A stretch of 64,000 bases of DNA, taken from positions 38,697,621 to 38,761,620 of the forward strand of contig CM062291.1 in assembly GCA_031216915.1 (NCBI GenBank), given 5' to 3'. Numbering within the stretch: position 1 is the stretch's first letter; every line of letters begins with the position of its first letter. Under the pieces are notes generated by a model. It was not told the origin of the DNA. It searched no databases and saw only the letters and a list, made by a program, of their open reading frames with translations. The position numbers and the translations under genes are program-made. Of this stretch, positions 44,050 to 55,185 are shown one piece after another. Source of the DNA: Pictodentalium vernedei. Its lineage: Eukaryota; Mollusca; Scaphopoda; Dentaliida; Dentaliidae.

Positions 44050-44235
44050 GTGTGATGTTGGGTGCGCCATGTTTGGTGTGTTGGGTGCGCCATGTTTGGT
44101 GTGTTGGGTGCACCGTGTTTTTCGTGTGTTTTTGTAGACCATGTTTGGTGTGTTGTTGGGTACACGATGTTTTGTGCTGTTCGGCACACCATGTTTGATG
44201 TGTTGGGTGCATCGTGTTTTGTGGTGTTGAATACT
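44050..44235 (+). repeat. irregular ~22-bp GT-rich tandem array
   Basis: Units of 'gtgttgggtgcgccatgttt' and variants (about seven) alternate with longer spacers. The frames through it on both strands (Thr-Lys-His-rich on minus) are by-products of the array. Confidence 0.75.
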
Positions 44236-45107
44236 CCATTTGTTTGTGTATATGTGCGATATACCATGTTGTCTTTATCGACTCCTTCTGGAAAGGCGAT
44301 CGGGATGGCTTTTTTTTTATTTAATGGTGTATTCAACCCTCAACTTCTTGAGCTCGTCGTGTGGTGCTAATTGAGGCGGTCAGTGTGTGTGTACCGTTCT
44401 CGGTAGTAAGTGTTATATATTTGGTAGCAATAGACAGGTTTTGACCTGTAAGAATTTGCGTATTGCCGTCAGGTGTCGTTATATTTATTCGAACATTTTC
44501 TCGTTTGACAGTGATCTCTTTGAACATTGCAGTGTTTAGATACATTTTTGCAGTTTTTGATTTTTCTCAGTTTCGTACCTTTGTAGTGTTTTCAAATGAC
44601 CTGAGTGAACGGGTCTTCGTTGAAACTTCACAGGTTTGAATTTTTATTTCCTTCGTGTATTAAACACAACATAGATCAGTAGATTTACAAAATCTCAACA
44701 TTCAACAAATTCCAATACTAACAAAGTCGGTCTTTCACATTTGTAACAAAACCTCCAGAAAGAAATAAACCATATAAAATGTTTTGGAACTACAACCGGT
44801 TCCACAAAGTAGTTTTAGAATGTCAACAGCATTTCTTCGAAAATTCAACATTTTCATTTCCAAATAAGTCATATTTCGTAGCCCGGTTCAATGCAGGGAA
44901 CATTAGCAGTAACCCTTTCAACTCGGTAAGCATAAATTATTGCATAAAAGATTTATCCTTCAATGATAAGATAAACGTTGAAATGGCGAGGAGATAAAAT
45001 AATTTAATCCCATGGTTCGATGGGACTGTGGTATTAAATTACTGATACTTTAAACAAAAACAAACTACATCCGCCCTTTTTATACTATTTAACAATCTCA
45101 CTCATGA
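44236..45107. other. unassigned stretch
   Basis: Nothing recognisable; frames at 44333-44545 and 44779-44997 have no domain or second copy. Confidence 0.4.
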
Positions 45108-45182
45108 ACTTGTTCCATGAGTTCCAATGGGTTCTATGTGCCTACTGGCACATAGAACACATTGGAACTCAGGGGACGAACG
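45108..45182. repeat. hairpin, family HB, inverted loop
   Basis: The stem 'gagttccaatgggttctatg' pairs with 'catagaacacattggaactc'. The loop reads CCTACTGG, the complement of the CCAGTAGG loop in the other copies, so the loop has flipped relative to the stem or the outer flanks differ in orientation. Confidence 0.8.
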
Positions 45183-45516
45183 GTTGAAAGGGTTCAAATA
45201 AATGTTTTCTAAAACATGCATGGATTGGAGTAACATCTTGCTGGGCATTAAGTTATTGGGCGCTTAGAATAACCCATTGGGCAATAACGATAGGAAGGAA
45301 CCTTGAAATATTTGTCAACTGTAATCTAGAAATAATCCAATTGGTGCTCCAGTTATGAGCGAAACATTCAGACCGGCAGAACTGAGAACAATTGAACACG
45401 AAAGATGTGGTTAAGCCAAAACAGAAAAATATGCAATCGCGAACACACCGAACTCTCCACATATCACATCATACAGTTGGGCCCACGAAAATACTGGATT
45501 CTAAACTAAAAAACTA
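45183..45516. other. unassigned stretch
   Basis: No feature recognised. Confidence 0.35.
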
Positions 45517-46200
45517 CTAAGGCTGAAAATAGGGGAGTAGTGAAAAGCCGAGAACGGCAATCTGAGAAACGGGTGGACTGAATTCACAAACCATCAAGAG
45601 CTTGGCTAGAGGCTCGCCCCATCTCCCACTCCTTCCACGAAATACAAAACATTGAAATGCCATATCACACATGCTATAGTTATTGGTTTGATGGCTCAAC
45701 TTGAGCCGACAACGGTCGGAAAGGGGCAGGGGTGGGCAAAGCATGAGTTCAAAACATGACCCCCCATCCTCAATCGCGCACTCGTATGAATTGGATACAT
45801 CCTCACTTCGCATGTTCTAAAGCCTAAACCTGGAGAGTTATTTGACTGGAAATAGAGGGGAAAAGAAACCCAAAGAACACGCACTTAAAAGCAAACCTTG
45901 AACATCTCCCAATCAAAGACAAGAGGTCACGTCAAAGCGAACGTTTCTCAAACGAGAAAAACATCAACCTCGGTTTGACCAGGTAAGCCAGGAACACAAG
46001 GTAAAGGTGGGGACGTGATCAGAACTTTTCAATGACACGGTAAGCAAGTTTAGAAGTAATCTAAAGGGGGTTGCAAAGCTACAACTGTTAATATTGGTTT
46101 GAAGGCGAGACGTGTAAGATTGCTTGAAACTTATCGGCATAAAACTTGTCTTGTAGTTAAACAGGAATAGTGAAGTTTAGTATTGTTACATCTTACGTGA
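45517..46200 (-). repeat. inverted diverged copy of R4
   Basis: Read in reverse this follows 39830-40600: 'cccactccttccacgaaa', 'catatcacacatgctat', 'tgaccaggtaagccagga', 'gtaatctaaagggggttg', and 'aatattgttacatcttacgt' match the complement of copy A in order. Divergence is much higher than between A and B, so this copy is older. Confidence 0.75.
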
Positions 46201-46319
46201 TACTTTGAATATCTTTCATTACAATGTTAGTGCATTTCGGAGGATTCTCGAGAATAGCACTTAAATCACATTTGCCTCTTTGATTCCCATCTGCAGTGAC
46301 TAATCAATCCGTACGAATT

Positions 46320-46460
46320 GACAGCTTACATGGATCCTGAAACCATCGTCGTTTAAACACTTCGACCAAAGTTCGACCCGTTGTGTGAACGATAGTACTC
46401 GGAGAGTTTCGAAGGCATTTCAAACCTGGACGAAGTTGTTTCGTTAAACTACGAGGATTT
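46320..46460 (-). repeat. R4 end fragment, inverted
   Basis: 'gacccgttgtgtgaacgat' and 'gagagtttcgaaggcatttc' are the complement of about 40870-40950. It lies out of order relative to 45517-46200, so at least two R4 copies or a rearrangement are involved. Confidence 0.75.
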
Positions 46461-48169
46461 GGGACTTCATTTAAGTCGTCAGATGTCAACTGTAAGTTTA
46501 GAAATTCGGCGCTTTATGTAACTTGTATGGAGCGACTCGCTCCATGATGCTTATATTTGGACGTTATTGGAAAATGTATTGCCACGATATAGCCACAGAT
46601 GCTGATGTGGCTTTAAACACGGATATTTTTAAAATATTGATGTCATGGGAAACGTATTCTTTGAATCGGCCACAATTACAGCTAGAAGAAAATATTGATG
46701 AATTTTCGTTATAAATTATTGGAGAGTGCCTGTGGGCTGCCTGTGTGCACTCTCCAATAAATTATAACAGAAGAAATAATTGAAAAATACTTCAAAAAAT
46801 TTCATACACTACCAGGTAACAACTTTGAAAGTGAACATTGATAAATGTGACCAGTGTGGATCAAATTTTATTTTTCCAGTACATTTCTGGGTAATGTACA
46901 TTTTAAACCTGTTAGTTATTTTACAATTCTTTCCTGTTGTGTTCTGCAACAGTACTCTAGAGATACTTTTTGTTGGTGCAAATTTAAGGCGATTGTTTGG
47001 GAAGACCATGTATGTTGACTCACCCGTTATCACTAGCAGACGACTCGGTATTCTGTTATAATTTGCTAAAGGTTTGTGTGTGTGTGGGGGGGGGGGGGGG
47101 GGGGGGTATCGTATTCCATAACTTCTACAATGTCTATTCGCAACTCCGCCAAATTTGACATGTGTACTCAACTCGGCCCAGAATATCAATTTCACTCTGA
47201 GGGTTGGTGACTAATACTCGAGGCACTTAAGGGATGGAATGGAGTCAAAACGCTAAACGCGTATACATTACCACTGTGATGTCTATGGTTTGAATATCTC
47301 CATTGATTTGCAGTGGATCACCATTTCGACTATGGATGCGGTCGTGGTAATGCTAGCAGGTCTTTCTCAAATGACTAATACGTTTAATTTGCTTCTATGA
47401 ACCATATCAAGACATTAAACACCCCATAACTGAAGGGATCAGAATTTTAAAGCTGAAAATTGAATATCCTTGACAGTTTTGTGGACAAAGGGTTGATATT
47501 GAAAAATTATGCCACGGTCCTACTCCCTGGCAATCGTAGAGCTTTTGCTGTTTACATTGTTGCAGGAATTCTTTCAAAGGGACATCCAATGTCAATCTGC
47601 ATTCGTACATTTATATAGTGCTATAAGGGCCATGTATCAATGTTGTAAACCACAACTCTCACGATCACCGTGACATCCTTTTTCGGAACCTGAACGGGGG
47701 GTGGGGGTGGGGTGTGGAGAGGAAGTTGGCATGTCAATTACAATTTACAATGTCGTACTCTTCTAGTCAATCTAAGTACTTTCCAATCATTACCAGAGTT
47801 GAAAAAAATGGTCGGATTAGAAGTGAGTTATTACTCTTTGTCAGAGGACGTGAAACGCATTAAGGGGTCCATTTCCCTACTTGCAGATATGTTCAAATAA
47901 GTTTTTTTCATGCGGCCAAGCCATCATCTTTGTACCCCTGGCACGCTTAAAGTCAACATGCTACAAGAACATTCTATTGGGAATGAAAAAACGTTATTCG
48001 GCAAGAAGTTAGATAATATGGATTTTCTTTGTGGGTACTCTCCAATTTTAACCAAATTATTTGATTTCCAAAATCTAATCCTAATTGTACCTCAGTTGGA
48101 GTACACTGACACATTGTGTTAAGATGTACAGCGTCTTCAAGCAATACTAGACTTGTTTAACAGTTAAAT
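46461..48169. other. unassigned; hairpin and G tract
   Basis: 46709-46769 is a TTATAAATTATTGGAGAGTG hairpin related to the one at 51566-51647. 47086-47106 is G21 after a GT run. 47696-47712 is G-rich. No supported gene. Confidence 0.5.
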
Positions 48170-48285
48170 GAATTGGTCAGTCTGTCAGGTACTTTCCGGG
48201 CACTAACTCTTCCTACAACCTGTAATCTCTCAATCACGATATAACACTGGCTGTTAAGTGTCATTGAATCCCAATAAATAAAATC
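48170..48285 (+). mobile_element. SINE1-related 3' fragment
   Basis: 'gtctgtcaggtactttccgg', then 'ctggctgttaagtgtcattg' and 'aatcccaataaataaa' resemble the SINE1 3' end, strongly diverged. Confidence 0.45.
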
Positions 48286-49649
48286 TTACATACCTTGCCA
48301 TGCATCACTATGGATGGGTCCCCTCGTGACAGGTCCATAATAGAATATTAGAAGTAGATTTTTATTTCTACTTCAGAATATTAATGGACGTTTCCTTGTA
48401 TCGAGATATTTAAAACTCCATTGGAAGAGTTCGCACAACAGATGACTTGAACAGAATCCATTGAGAACGTCACGGCAAACAACAGACTCGTGTTTTCCAG
48501 TGACGAATGGCATACACAACATTTTTGCAGACGCTATACAGGTAAGTTAATATCAGACATAGAAAACAGGTTTGATGCACTGTCTATAATTATGTATGGC
48601 GGCGAATTTCATCAAAACAAAAAATCTCGAGTGCAACAAGCGCTTTGAAGATGATGCCTTGATGCATTTAATGGACGAAATGTTTTGAATAATAAATTTT
48701 AGCCGAGATAATAAACAGGGACGAGAATGTTGCAAAAAAGTAATACCAGCCGTAGTCGTGTAAGATTGTTATTGGTCAACATCATTTGTGCTAGGAATGC
48801 AGACTTGTCTGGTTCTGTCATTCTCACTTCTAGTTCAGTATTTAACGCGAATTGGAGCCCCCCCCCCCCCCCCCCCCCTAAAAAGAATAAAAAAAAAATA
48901 AGCCATTAAGTTGGACGACGTAGGAGAACAAACTAAAACATGATTTATACTGGTTTTGATATCAATTGACAAGTTCTCGAATCAAGTGGAAGAGCAAAAA
49001 GAATTTTAAAGTGCGCTTTTATATAAATTCGAAAACAATATTTGAATGTCGTCCATTTTCGACCTAAACGATCGATCGACAAGGAAACCGAATTGACTGG
49101 TATGAATGACTGATATGGAGTATGTATATTCATTTGTAAACTGGGACCTGTCGAACCTGATTGTATAAAGCGGAACTGAACTCGGGAAAATTTGTCTATT
49201 TTCCAACATTGCATACAAAAGTACGTTTGTAATTGAAATGGGGATGTTTGATGGAATAAAACACTCCTAAAAATAACTTAATCTGCTTTTTACGTTCGTG
49301 GAACTGATATTACACATTGCCTCCGTCGGGGGTCTTTTCGGAGTTTAAAAATCCATTAACCCGATAATTGCTGTAATCAAAATATTGTATCGTTTACAGA
49401 TAAAGGGGTTTGATAATGCTTTCAGATTTGGTAAGTATTAATCGATATATTGGTGTAAGTAACCCCAGGGAGACTTCAATAAACACAAAATGATGTTTCT
49501 CGCGAACGAAAATGGACCAATAAATTCTTGATGCATAACATAACATACATTAGCATAAAAATTCCTCTACAGGACAGTATGCGATAATCTACAAGTAACA
49601 TGAACAAAAGTAGTACTCAAAACATTACAATTTCATCCACCAATTTTCC
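48286..49649. other. unassigned; C tract
   Basis: 48860-48878 is C19 followed by an A-rich run. A small inverted repeat ('gaagtagatttttatttctacttc') is at 48350-48375. No gene seen. Confidence 0.45.
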
Positions 49650-50640
49650 ATGATCAAAGCACTTTTTAATTTGATACACAAAAGATCGTGGAGATGGGAA
49701 CTAGAATTTCCAATACACATCATTAAACATCATAATCGTCTGGCGAAAAAATCCCGGATCACGCAGCAGATTTTATGGCATAAACTGGGAGTTCTATTTT
49801 CAAATATTAATTTGAATTACTCAAATTTACTCGGATCAATAAAACCGTCGATCTCACTGTTGATCAGAACAAATAGTTCACATTCCATAAGAAAATGGTA
49901 TTCGTTTTCTAGTTTCTCAGAGTTAACTTCACAGTGAGTACATAACCTGTCGATAACAGGCTTCGGCGGTTGATAATGTCGCCCTTTCTCAATAGCTAAC
50001 TTACGATTGCTGATACGAGGCTTAGTGAAAATTTCCCGGTCTTCCGCCGAGTTCGTTTCCACTAAGTACGTTTCCATTGAATAGTCATTTTTAAACAACC
50101 TGTAAGTTCTCAGTTTATTATCTCCATTCTTTTTGCAGTCCTCAAACATTGACTTCTTGTGAACGAGTTTACATGCTGAAAGCGCCAATTATACTTGAGC
50201 TTACCTATAGCATTAGTGTTAGTGATAATTGGATGTTGAGGGACAACGAGACCGTATCTTTCCAGTGATTTGAAAGGGGATTCCGGTTTGCCTTTATGAT
50301 TTCGTTCAGCTACCACGTTCCATGTCAGGTCATTTTGATTCTCGGATATTTTGATTGCGAAAGAAGCCATCCTACTTACCGCCTCGATATATAGCAGATA
50401 TCGACCAAGTTCTGCGCGGACCGCGTGGTTTGAGGAATATTTTTCCTAAAGCCCAAGACTTTTTTTTACAAAAGGAAGTGCGTAATTTTTGTCTGTTGTA
50501 ACGCTTACCGTACGTTATTTCTGATCCCCAGACTTCACACCCGTATAAGGCTATAGGTTGAATTAATTTATCAAACAGCTTTGACATTGTCTTTATTGGA
50601 ACCCGTGAAGTTTCATTAAATGAACGAAAAAGCGAGTATA
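49650..50640 (-). pseudogene. non-LTR retrotransposon ORF2 C-terminal remnant
   Basis: The minus strand encodes, across frame changes, the region after the reverse transcriptase: 'KLFDKLIQPIALYGCEVWG' (about 50,580-50,525), 'LTWNVVAERN', 'KLRTYRLFKNDYSMETYL', 'RISNRKLAIEKGRHY', and 'RLCTHCEVNSEKLENEYHF' with 'LMECELF' (C..C...HFL.EC knuckle, about 49,880-49,940). These are usual for CR1/Jockey-type ORF2 tails in invertebrates. No polymerase motifs are present; the 5' part is missing. It is a different lineage from the 11.4-kb remnant, which has an HYF..C knuckle. Confidence 0.75.
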
Positions 50641-51005
50641 AAGCTTTTGGGGCTTTAACAAATCATTTTGGCTTTAGAGAATGTACCATCTTTTGAGAAT
50701 TTTATTCCTAGATATGCATTACTGTCTGCTGTTAACTCAATTGATCTAAATGTATTAGCTTTGTTCTCGTATATTTGGGATAACATAAGTAATAGATTTG
50801 TGCTCGGTTTCTAAATCTCGCCAAAGTGTGGCAAGACTTTCCGGAATCACTGAAATTCGCTTCCACCAGTTTAGTTATAGACGTGCATTCGCCTGTGTTT
50901 TATGTAATACAACCTTCATTTTGATGTAAAATATACATGTTTTACGTAGAAATTATTCGAAATTCAGGTTCAAGATTTGCATTTACAAGTTATCGATGCA
51001 AAAAT
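50641..51005. other. unassigned; possible FB3 trace
   Basis: 'aaccttcattttgatgta' (about 50910) matches FB3. Otherwise nothing was recognised. Confidence 0.4.
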
Positions 51006-51090
51006 GAATATTTTTGACTGTTGAAGGCTATATCCAAGTAATGCAGAGCTCTGCGTTACTTGGATATAGTCTTGAACAATCAAGAATATT
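51006..51090. repeat. 85-bp hairpin related to FB3 ends
   Basis: The stem 'ggctatatccaagtaatg' with 'cattacttggatatag'-like partner closes on GCAGAGCTCTGC, and outer 'gaatatttttga' pairs with 'tcaagaatatt'. The 'tatatccaagtaatg' end resembles the FB3 terminus 'tatataagtaatg'. Confidence 0.75.
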
Positions 51091-51508
51091 GTTTCCTCAA
51101 TAACTGAGCAAACCATTCTTCATGCAGCTCATTCCAATGATTATTCAGATGTTTTTCAGACGAAATTCGAATTAAATTTGAATGGGAATTTCTGTTAACG
51201 CTAAAATCAATTTAATATTTATAAGACTGAGTCTCAAATTATGTTTTCAAAATTGAATTTGGCAAAAGAAAAAATAATGTATTATTTGACTTGATGTAGG
51301 TCGATTTGAGAGTAACTTGTAAATGGTACTACATGCCCAAAGAGGCAAACAATGGAGTTACGGGCTGGAGTAAGAAGGATAACTGCAAAAAACTCTTGAT
51401 TCTGTATTTCTTCATCGTGATTGTTAAAGAGAATACCTTTTAGTTACCACTTGGAAAAATATTACGTGCCAGTATTAAGACTGTTTTTTAACTATTTTTT
51501 TTTACTAT
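51091..51508. other. unassigned stretch
   Basis: No feature recognised. Confidence 0.35.
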
Positions 51509-51512
51509 TTAA

Positions 51513-51775
51513 CTGGTAGAGTGCTGAATTATTTTTGGTCATCAAAATTTGTTCACATGTCTTTGCCTTGTTATAATTTATGGGAGAGTGCCAATAGGCA
51601 CGCCGAGAGACACGCCAATAGGCACTCTCCCATAAATTGTAACAAGGTAAATCCTTAGACTAAATACTTTCACTTCAAGGGTGATATGTAGAACATCCGC
51701 AGAATATGCAGAATATGAAGCTTTTACTGACATTTCAGAATAAAGCCCAAATGTGGGCTTCCAGCACTCTACCAG
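51513..51775. mobile_element. TTAA-flanked MITE, family CTGGTAGAG, best copy
   Basis: TTAA at 51509-51512 and 51776-51779; ends CTGGTAGAGTGCTG and CAGCACTCTACCAG are perfect complements. Inside lies the strong hairpin 51566-51647 (CCTTGTTATAATTTATGGG arm) whose apex has a doubled 'gccaataggcac'. Other copies: 13895-14108 and about 53130-53398. TTAA duplication suggests piggyBac-type mobilisation, though the ends are not CCC. Confidence 0.8.
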
Positions 51776-51804
51776 TTAACAAGATAACATGAAGTTTTAG
51801 TCCC

Positions 51805-51895
51805 AGTAACACTCATTAACCTTAGGGACCCAGTGAAGTAGAGGAGCCGTGCTTGTTTACTGTTCTATGTTTTAAGCTTGTTTTACAAGAATTAG
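51805..51895 (+). mobile_element. SINE2 5' fragment
   Basis: 'agggacccagtgaagtagag' and 'cgtgcttgtttactgt' match the SINE2 head, then similarity ends. Confidence 0.5.
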
Positions 51896-51934
51896 CGAAC
51901 AAGTAACGCAACTTATCTCAACGCCTCCACTTGG

Positions 51935-52215
51935 CCCACTGGCGCAGGTGTGTGGGATGACCTTCGCAGCGGAAACTTCGTGGCCTCTCTCCTCGAATCC
52001 TACAAAGGGCCTGCACGGAATGTCTCTCTCCGCACAGAGGACGGCCAATTTACCCCCTCCCCCCCCCCAAAAAAAAAGAGGACTGTACGCTATGAGCATC
52101 AACCTCACAACTGATGCTGAGTGTTCGAACACGTCGAGAACATTCCCCGACCAAGGGTCGATCCCGGAACCTCTGGCATAAGACCAGCGCACTTATCCAC
52201 TCGGCCATCACTCTA
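51935..52215 (-). mobile_element. tRNA-Leu/Ser-like SINE, old
   Basis: The complement of 52141-52215 reads like a tRNA head: 'gatggccgagtgg' (A box, complement of 52198-52208), 'ctggtcttatgccagagg' and a degenerate B box 'gggatcgaccc'. The head family differs from SINE1. A C-rich tract at 52055-52068 interrupts the body. It is not a tRNA gene: the acceptor stem is not closed and the B box is off consensus. Confidence 0.55.
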
Positions 52216-52890
52216 ATGTACTGTTTCACCCGCAAACTAGGAAGCGGTAATCAACGCCTAGATTTTAAGTGCTGTAAAGCAGCCTAGCGATGACAAACTT
52301 GACATTCTGGCACGATGAGACCCTGGATGTTGAGTCTTAAAATCCCCAAGAAAACAAACGTGACGTCATGTTTCTGGTGCGTCCACGGGTCTTAGATGTC
52401 GAGATCTTGAAAACTCCAGAGACGCCAAAGATCAGTGGTGCTTGGCAATATGTCGGGTATCACTAACCTGCTAAGAACCAGGGAAAAGTGGGACTTGGCT
52501 CAGTCTTTACATGACAACATATATTAACTGGTTCAGTGATGAACGCCCATATTTGTGCTTTGTTCTGAAGTACATCTATCATGACTTGAGGCTTCGTAGA
52601 AATGTGCTGCATAATTATTTTTGAATGAACTCGTTTAACCTGTTAGGATTTGCCCTGTTAGAATTCACATAAATTGTAACAAGACAATGGCATGAGAACA
52701 AATTTTGATGAACGAAAACAATTTAGCTCTCAATCAGTTAAAACTTGTGAAAACATAACCCATGCCAGTTGAGTACCTTCATGTAAGTGCCTGGGATTAA
52801 AACCCTGTTTTATCTCATTTTTTTTACTGTTACAAGACTTCCTTTTGAAGTTTGCACATGGTTTACTCCTATTCCGGTTGATCACACTTG
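52216..52890. other. unassigned stretch
   Basis: 'cacataaattgtaacaag' near 52668-52685 is half of the TTGTTACAATTTAT hairpin. Nothing else seen. Confidence 0.4.
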
Positions 52891-52900
52891 ACTGGTAGGG

Positions 52901-53129
52901 TCCCCGCGGGAACCCCGGGAAGTGAAGCAGTGCCTGTTCACTGCTGTATACAGGCTCTTTAATTGGTAAAATAGGACCCAGTCACCAATGCTTGGGAGGT
53001 GCAAACTCTCTCTAAAATGGGCAACATTGCTTATTAACGCTCACCCCTGGTCTTGAGTTGATACTCATGTTGTTGTCATGATTAGCCATTGTGCAAAAGT
53101 ATGTGACCTTAAACACCAGTAAATAAATA
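52901..53129 (+). mobile_element. SINE2, full-length, 10-bp target duplication
   Basis: 'gcgggaaccccgggaagtga' to 'gattagccattgtgcaaaag', then 'gaccttaaacaccagtaaat'. The target duplication ACTGGTAGGG lies at 52891-52900 and 53130-53139. The target is the left end of a TTAA MITE, so it landed in an older element. Confidence 0.85.
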
Positions 53130-53398
53130 ACTGGTAGGGAGCTAAATTAGTTTTGGTCATCAAAATTTATTCATATGACTTTAATTGTTTATGGCGTGGC
53201 TTTTTGTTCACGTGACTGGCTTGTTACTTTGTGGAAGAGTGCATACAGACACACTCTCATAAATTGTACCACTAAATCCATACAGACTAAATAATTTTAA
53301 TTTAAAATTATAAAACACCCACAAAAATGAAGTCTTTTAAGTTTATGTAGCTTCACTTGAGGGTAAGGCCCAACTATGGCCTTCGAGCACTCTACCAG
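53130..53398. mobile_element. TTAA-flanked MITE, split at its left end by SINE2
   Basis: It matches the 51513 copy: 'ggtcatcaaaattt.ttca', a decayed inner hairpin (53220-53280), 'ggccttcgagcactctacc', and TTAA at 53399-53402. The left TTAA is mutated. Confidence 0.75.
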
Positions 53399-53639
53399 TT
53401 AACACGACGTATATTGTCTCCCAAGAAATGGAACAGAATTTGTTTGTAGGACACGTTATGCCTAGTAGTGAAATACTAAATACTTCGGTGGTGAACCCTC
53501 TAGAATCGTAAAAAATATCAATGATTGGCTAACTGATATGATGATCACCATATAGCCATGGATGCTGAAAATGACCCCAAAGACCATTAATAATGTATCT
53601 GAGCGTTCATGTTTTCCATTGCTCTACAAATATACAAGA

Positions 53640-53818
53640 CGTGAAAATATCGCGGTGTTATCCTACCCGTGGGAACCGGTAAAACTAACGGCCAACGCTT
53701 TCGGTGGAAGGAAATCCTCTAAACTCGGCAACACACGACTGAACGATTAACTCCACTTAATTTCATACTTCTGTTGCAGATATATAGCCATATTCCGGAA
53801 ACTGACCTAAAAGTAAAT
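53640..53818 (+). mobile_element. SINE2 copy, internally deleted
   Basis: 'cccgtgggaaccggtaaaac' joins the head directly to the middle, skipping the 'gcttgtttactg' segment; then 'cctctaaactcggcaaca' and 'gaacgattaactc'. Confidence 0.65.
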
Positions 53819-53954
53819 AGTGAACCTCACTTATTTGGACACCTAATCAAATAACCTGTTAATTGCATATAATTTCCAAAACCAAACCATCTACTATACT
53901 TCCAGTACAAATTTGTCCTGTTAACTGCATATAAACAAGTTAGAGTAAACTCAT

Positions 53955-54179
53955 ATTCCCCCGTGGGAACCCCGGGAAGTGAAGCAGTGCTTGTTTACTG
54001 TGGTAAACAAGCAGCTCTGTTTCACTGGTAAAGTAGAACCCAGTCACTAATGCTTGGGGTGCGAGTCCTCTAAAATAGGCAACATGGGGTATAAACGATT
54101 GACTGACCTTGACTTTATCTCCATGTTGTCATGATTAGCCATTGTGCAGAAATGTGACCTTAAACAACAATAAATAAAT
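53955..54179 (+). mobile_element. SINE2, full-length, 11-bp target duplication
   Basis: The target duplication AGTAAACTCAT lies at 53944-53954 and 54180-54190. The tail 'gtcatgattagccattgtgc' to 'accttaaacaacaataaata' is nearly identical to that of SINE1, which implies a shared 3' end and probably the same LINE partner. Confidence 0.9.
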
Positions 54180-54288
54180 AGTAAACTCATGTTAATTGAA
54201 TACAAAATTGTATAATAGAATTACTGAATTTCGTATGTTGAGAGACCCATTTGGCTTCAATGTATTAAATATAGGCCTTTAATCTATT

Positions 54289-54347
54289 ATATCTTGTTTG
54301 ACAGAGTGCCATGATCTTAGATCATGGCACTCTGTCAATCAAGATAT
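54289..54347. repeat. 59-bp hairpin
   Basis: 'atatcttgtttgacagagtg' with 'ccatgatct' pairs with its complement; one indel in the arms. It is not seen elsewhere in the window. Confidence 0.85.
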
Positions 54348-54594
54348 TTGTCAAACAAAACAGATAAAATGCTCAGGTAAACACTAGAATATAAGAAATA
54401 CGGGAACATGATCAACTATTGAATGCTCTCGATAATTGAATAGTTTCCTCTGGCGAAGTGGCAATTCAATTAACAGGATTCTACTTCAATATGTTACTCC
54501 GACCCAACCAGGACTTCACGTGTTAATTGGTTCAAAGAGAAAAAGTGCTTGTCTGATGTGGTAACCAAGTACTTTTCACCACTGAACGTGGGGG

Positions 54595-54785
54595 AGACCT
54601 AGTTGGAACCCCGGAAGTGAAGCACTGCACGTCTGTTGTGGTAAACAGTTCCTGCGTCATTGGAAAAACATAACCCGGAAGTCCCGAACTGGGCAGCTCA
54701 AACAAAGACGCTTGGCATAACTCCATGCGTATGATGTGGTTATGATATAGCCATAGATGCTAAAAGTGACACTAACATTTCAAAT
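54595..54785 (+). mobile_element. SINE2 copy, diverged
   Basis: 'gttggaaccccggaagtgaa', 'gtctgttgtggtaaaca', 'ataacccggaagtc', and 'atagccatagatgctaaaag'. Confidence 0.65.
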
Positions 54786-54844
54786 ATAAAACGGGATCGT
54801 CGTGCGTTATTTGGTTTGTGTATTGGATTTCTAATGGAAAGATC

Positions 54845-55185
54845 GTAAATTGGATGCCGTATGCGCCGTGTCCTTAGACAATCCAATTACTCCACACTGT
54901 CAAAGCGGGAGTACAGTGGAATACTGTGCAAAGGCGGGCAGCAAGTTTATAGTACAAATCCGAGAGTTACTCGCCGCTGCTCGTTGGTACCATCCGGATT
55001 TTCCAGCTTACTCCACCCGCAATAAACTCCAATTAACAAACTACTTGAAAGGACCCTGAAACAACACCTGGTGTGGGAAACCTCTGAAACTGGAAGAAAT
55101 GGAATAAAGGATAGGCCAAACTTCATACTTTTATTTCAGTCATGATAGACAAAGAAAGATGCTGAAAATGATATTAAACCATAAC
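54845..55185 (+). mobile_element. SINE1-related fragment followed by SINE2 fragment
   Basis: 54845-55045 has 'tgcgccgtgtccttagacaa', 'gtggaatactgtgcaaaggc', 'gttactcgccgctgctcg'. 55060-55185 has 'ctggtgtgggaaacctctga', 'agatgctgaaaatgatat'. Both are strongly decayed. Confidence 0.55.

Noticed and set aside
44333-44545. 70-codon minus-strand ORF, Thr-rich
   Set aside because: No domain recognised and no support from a second copy.
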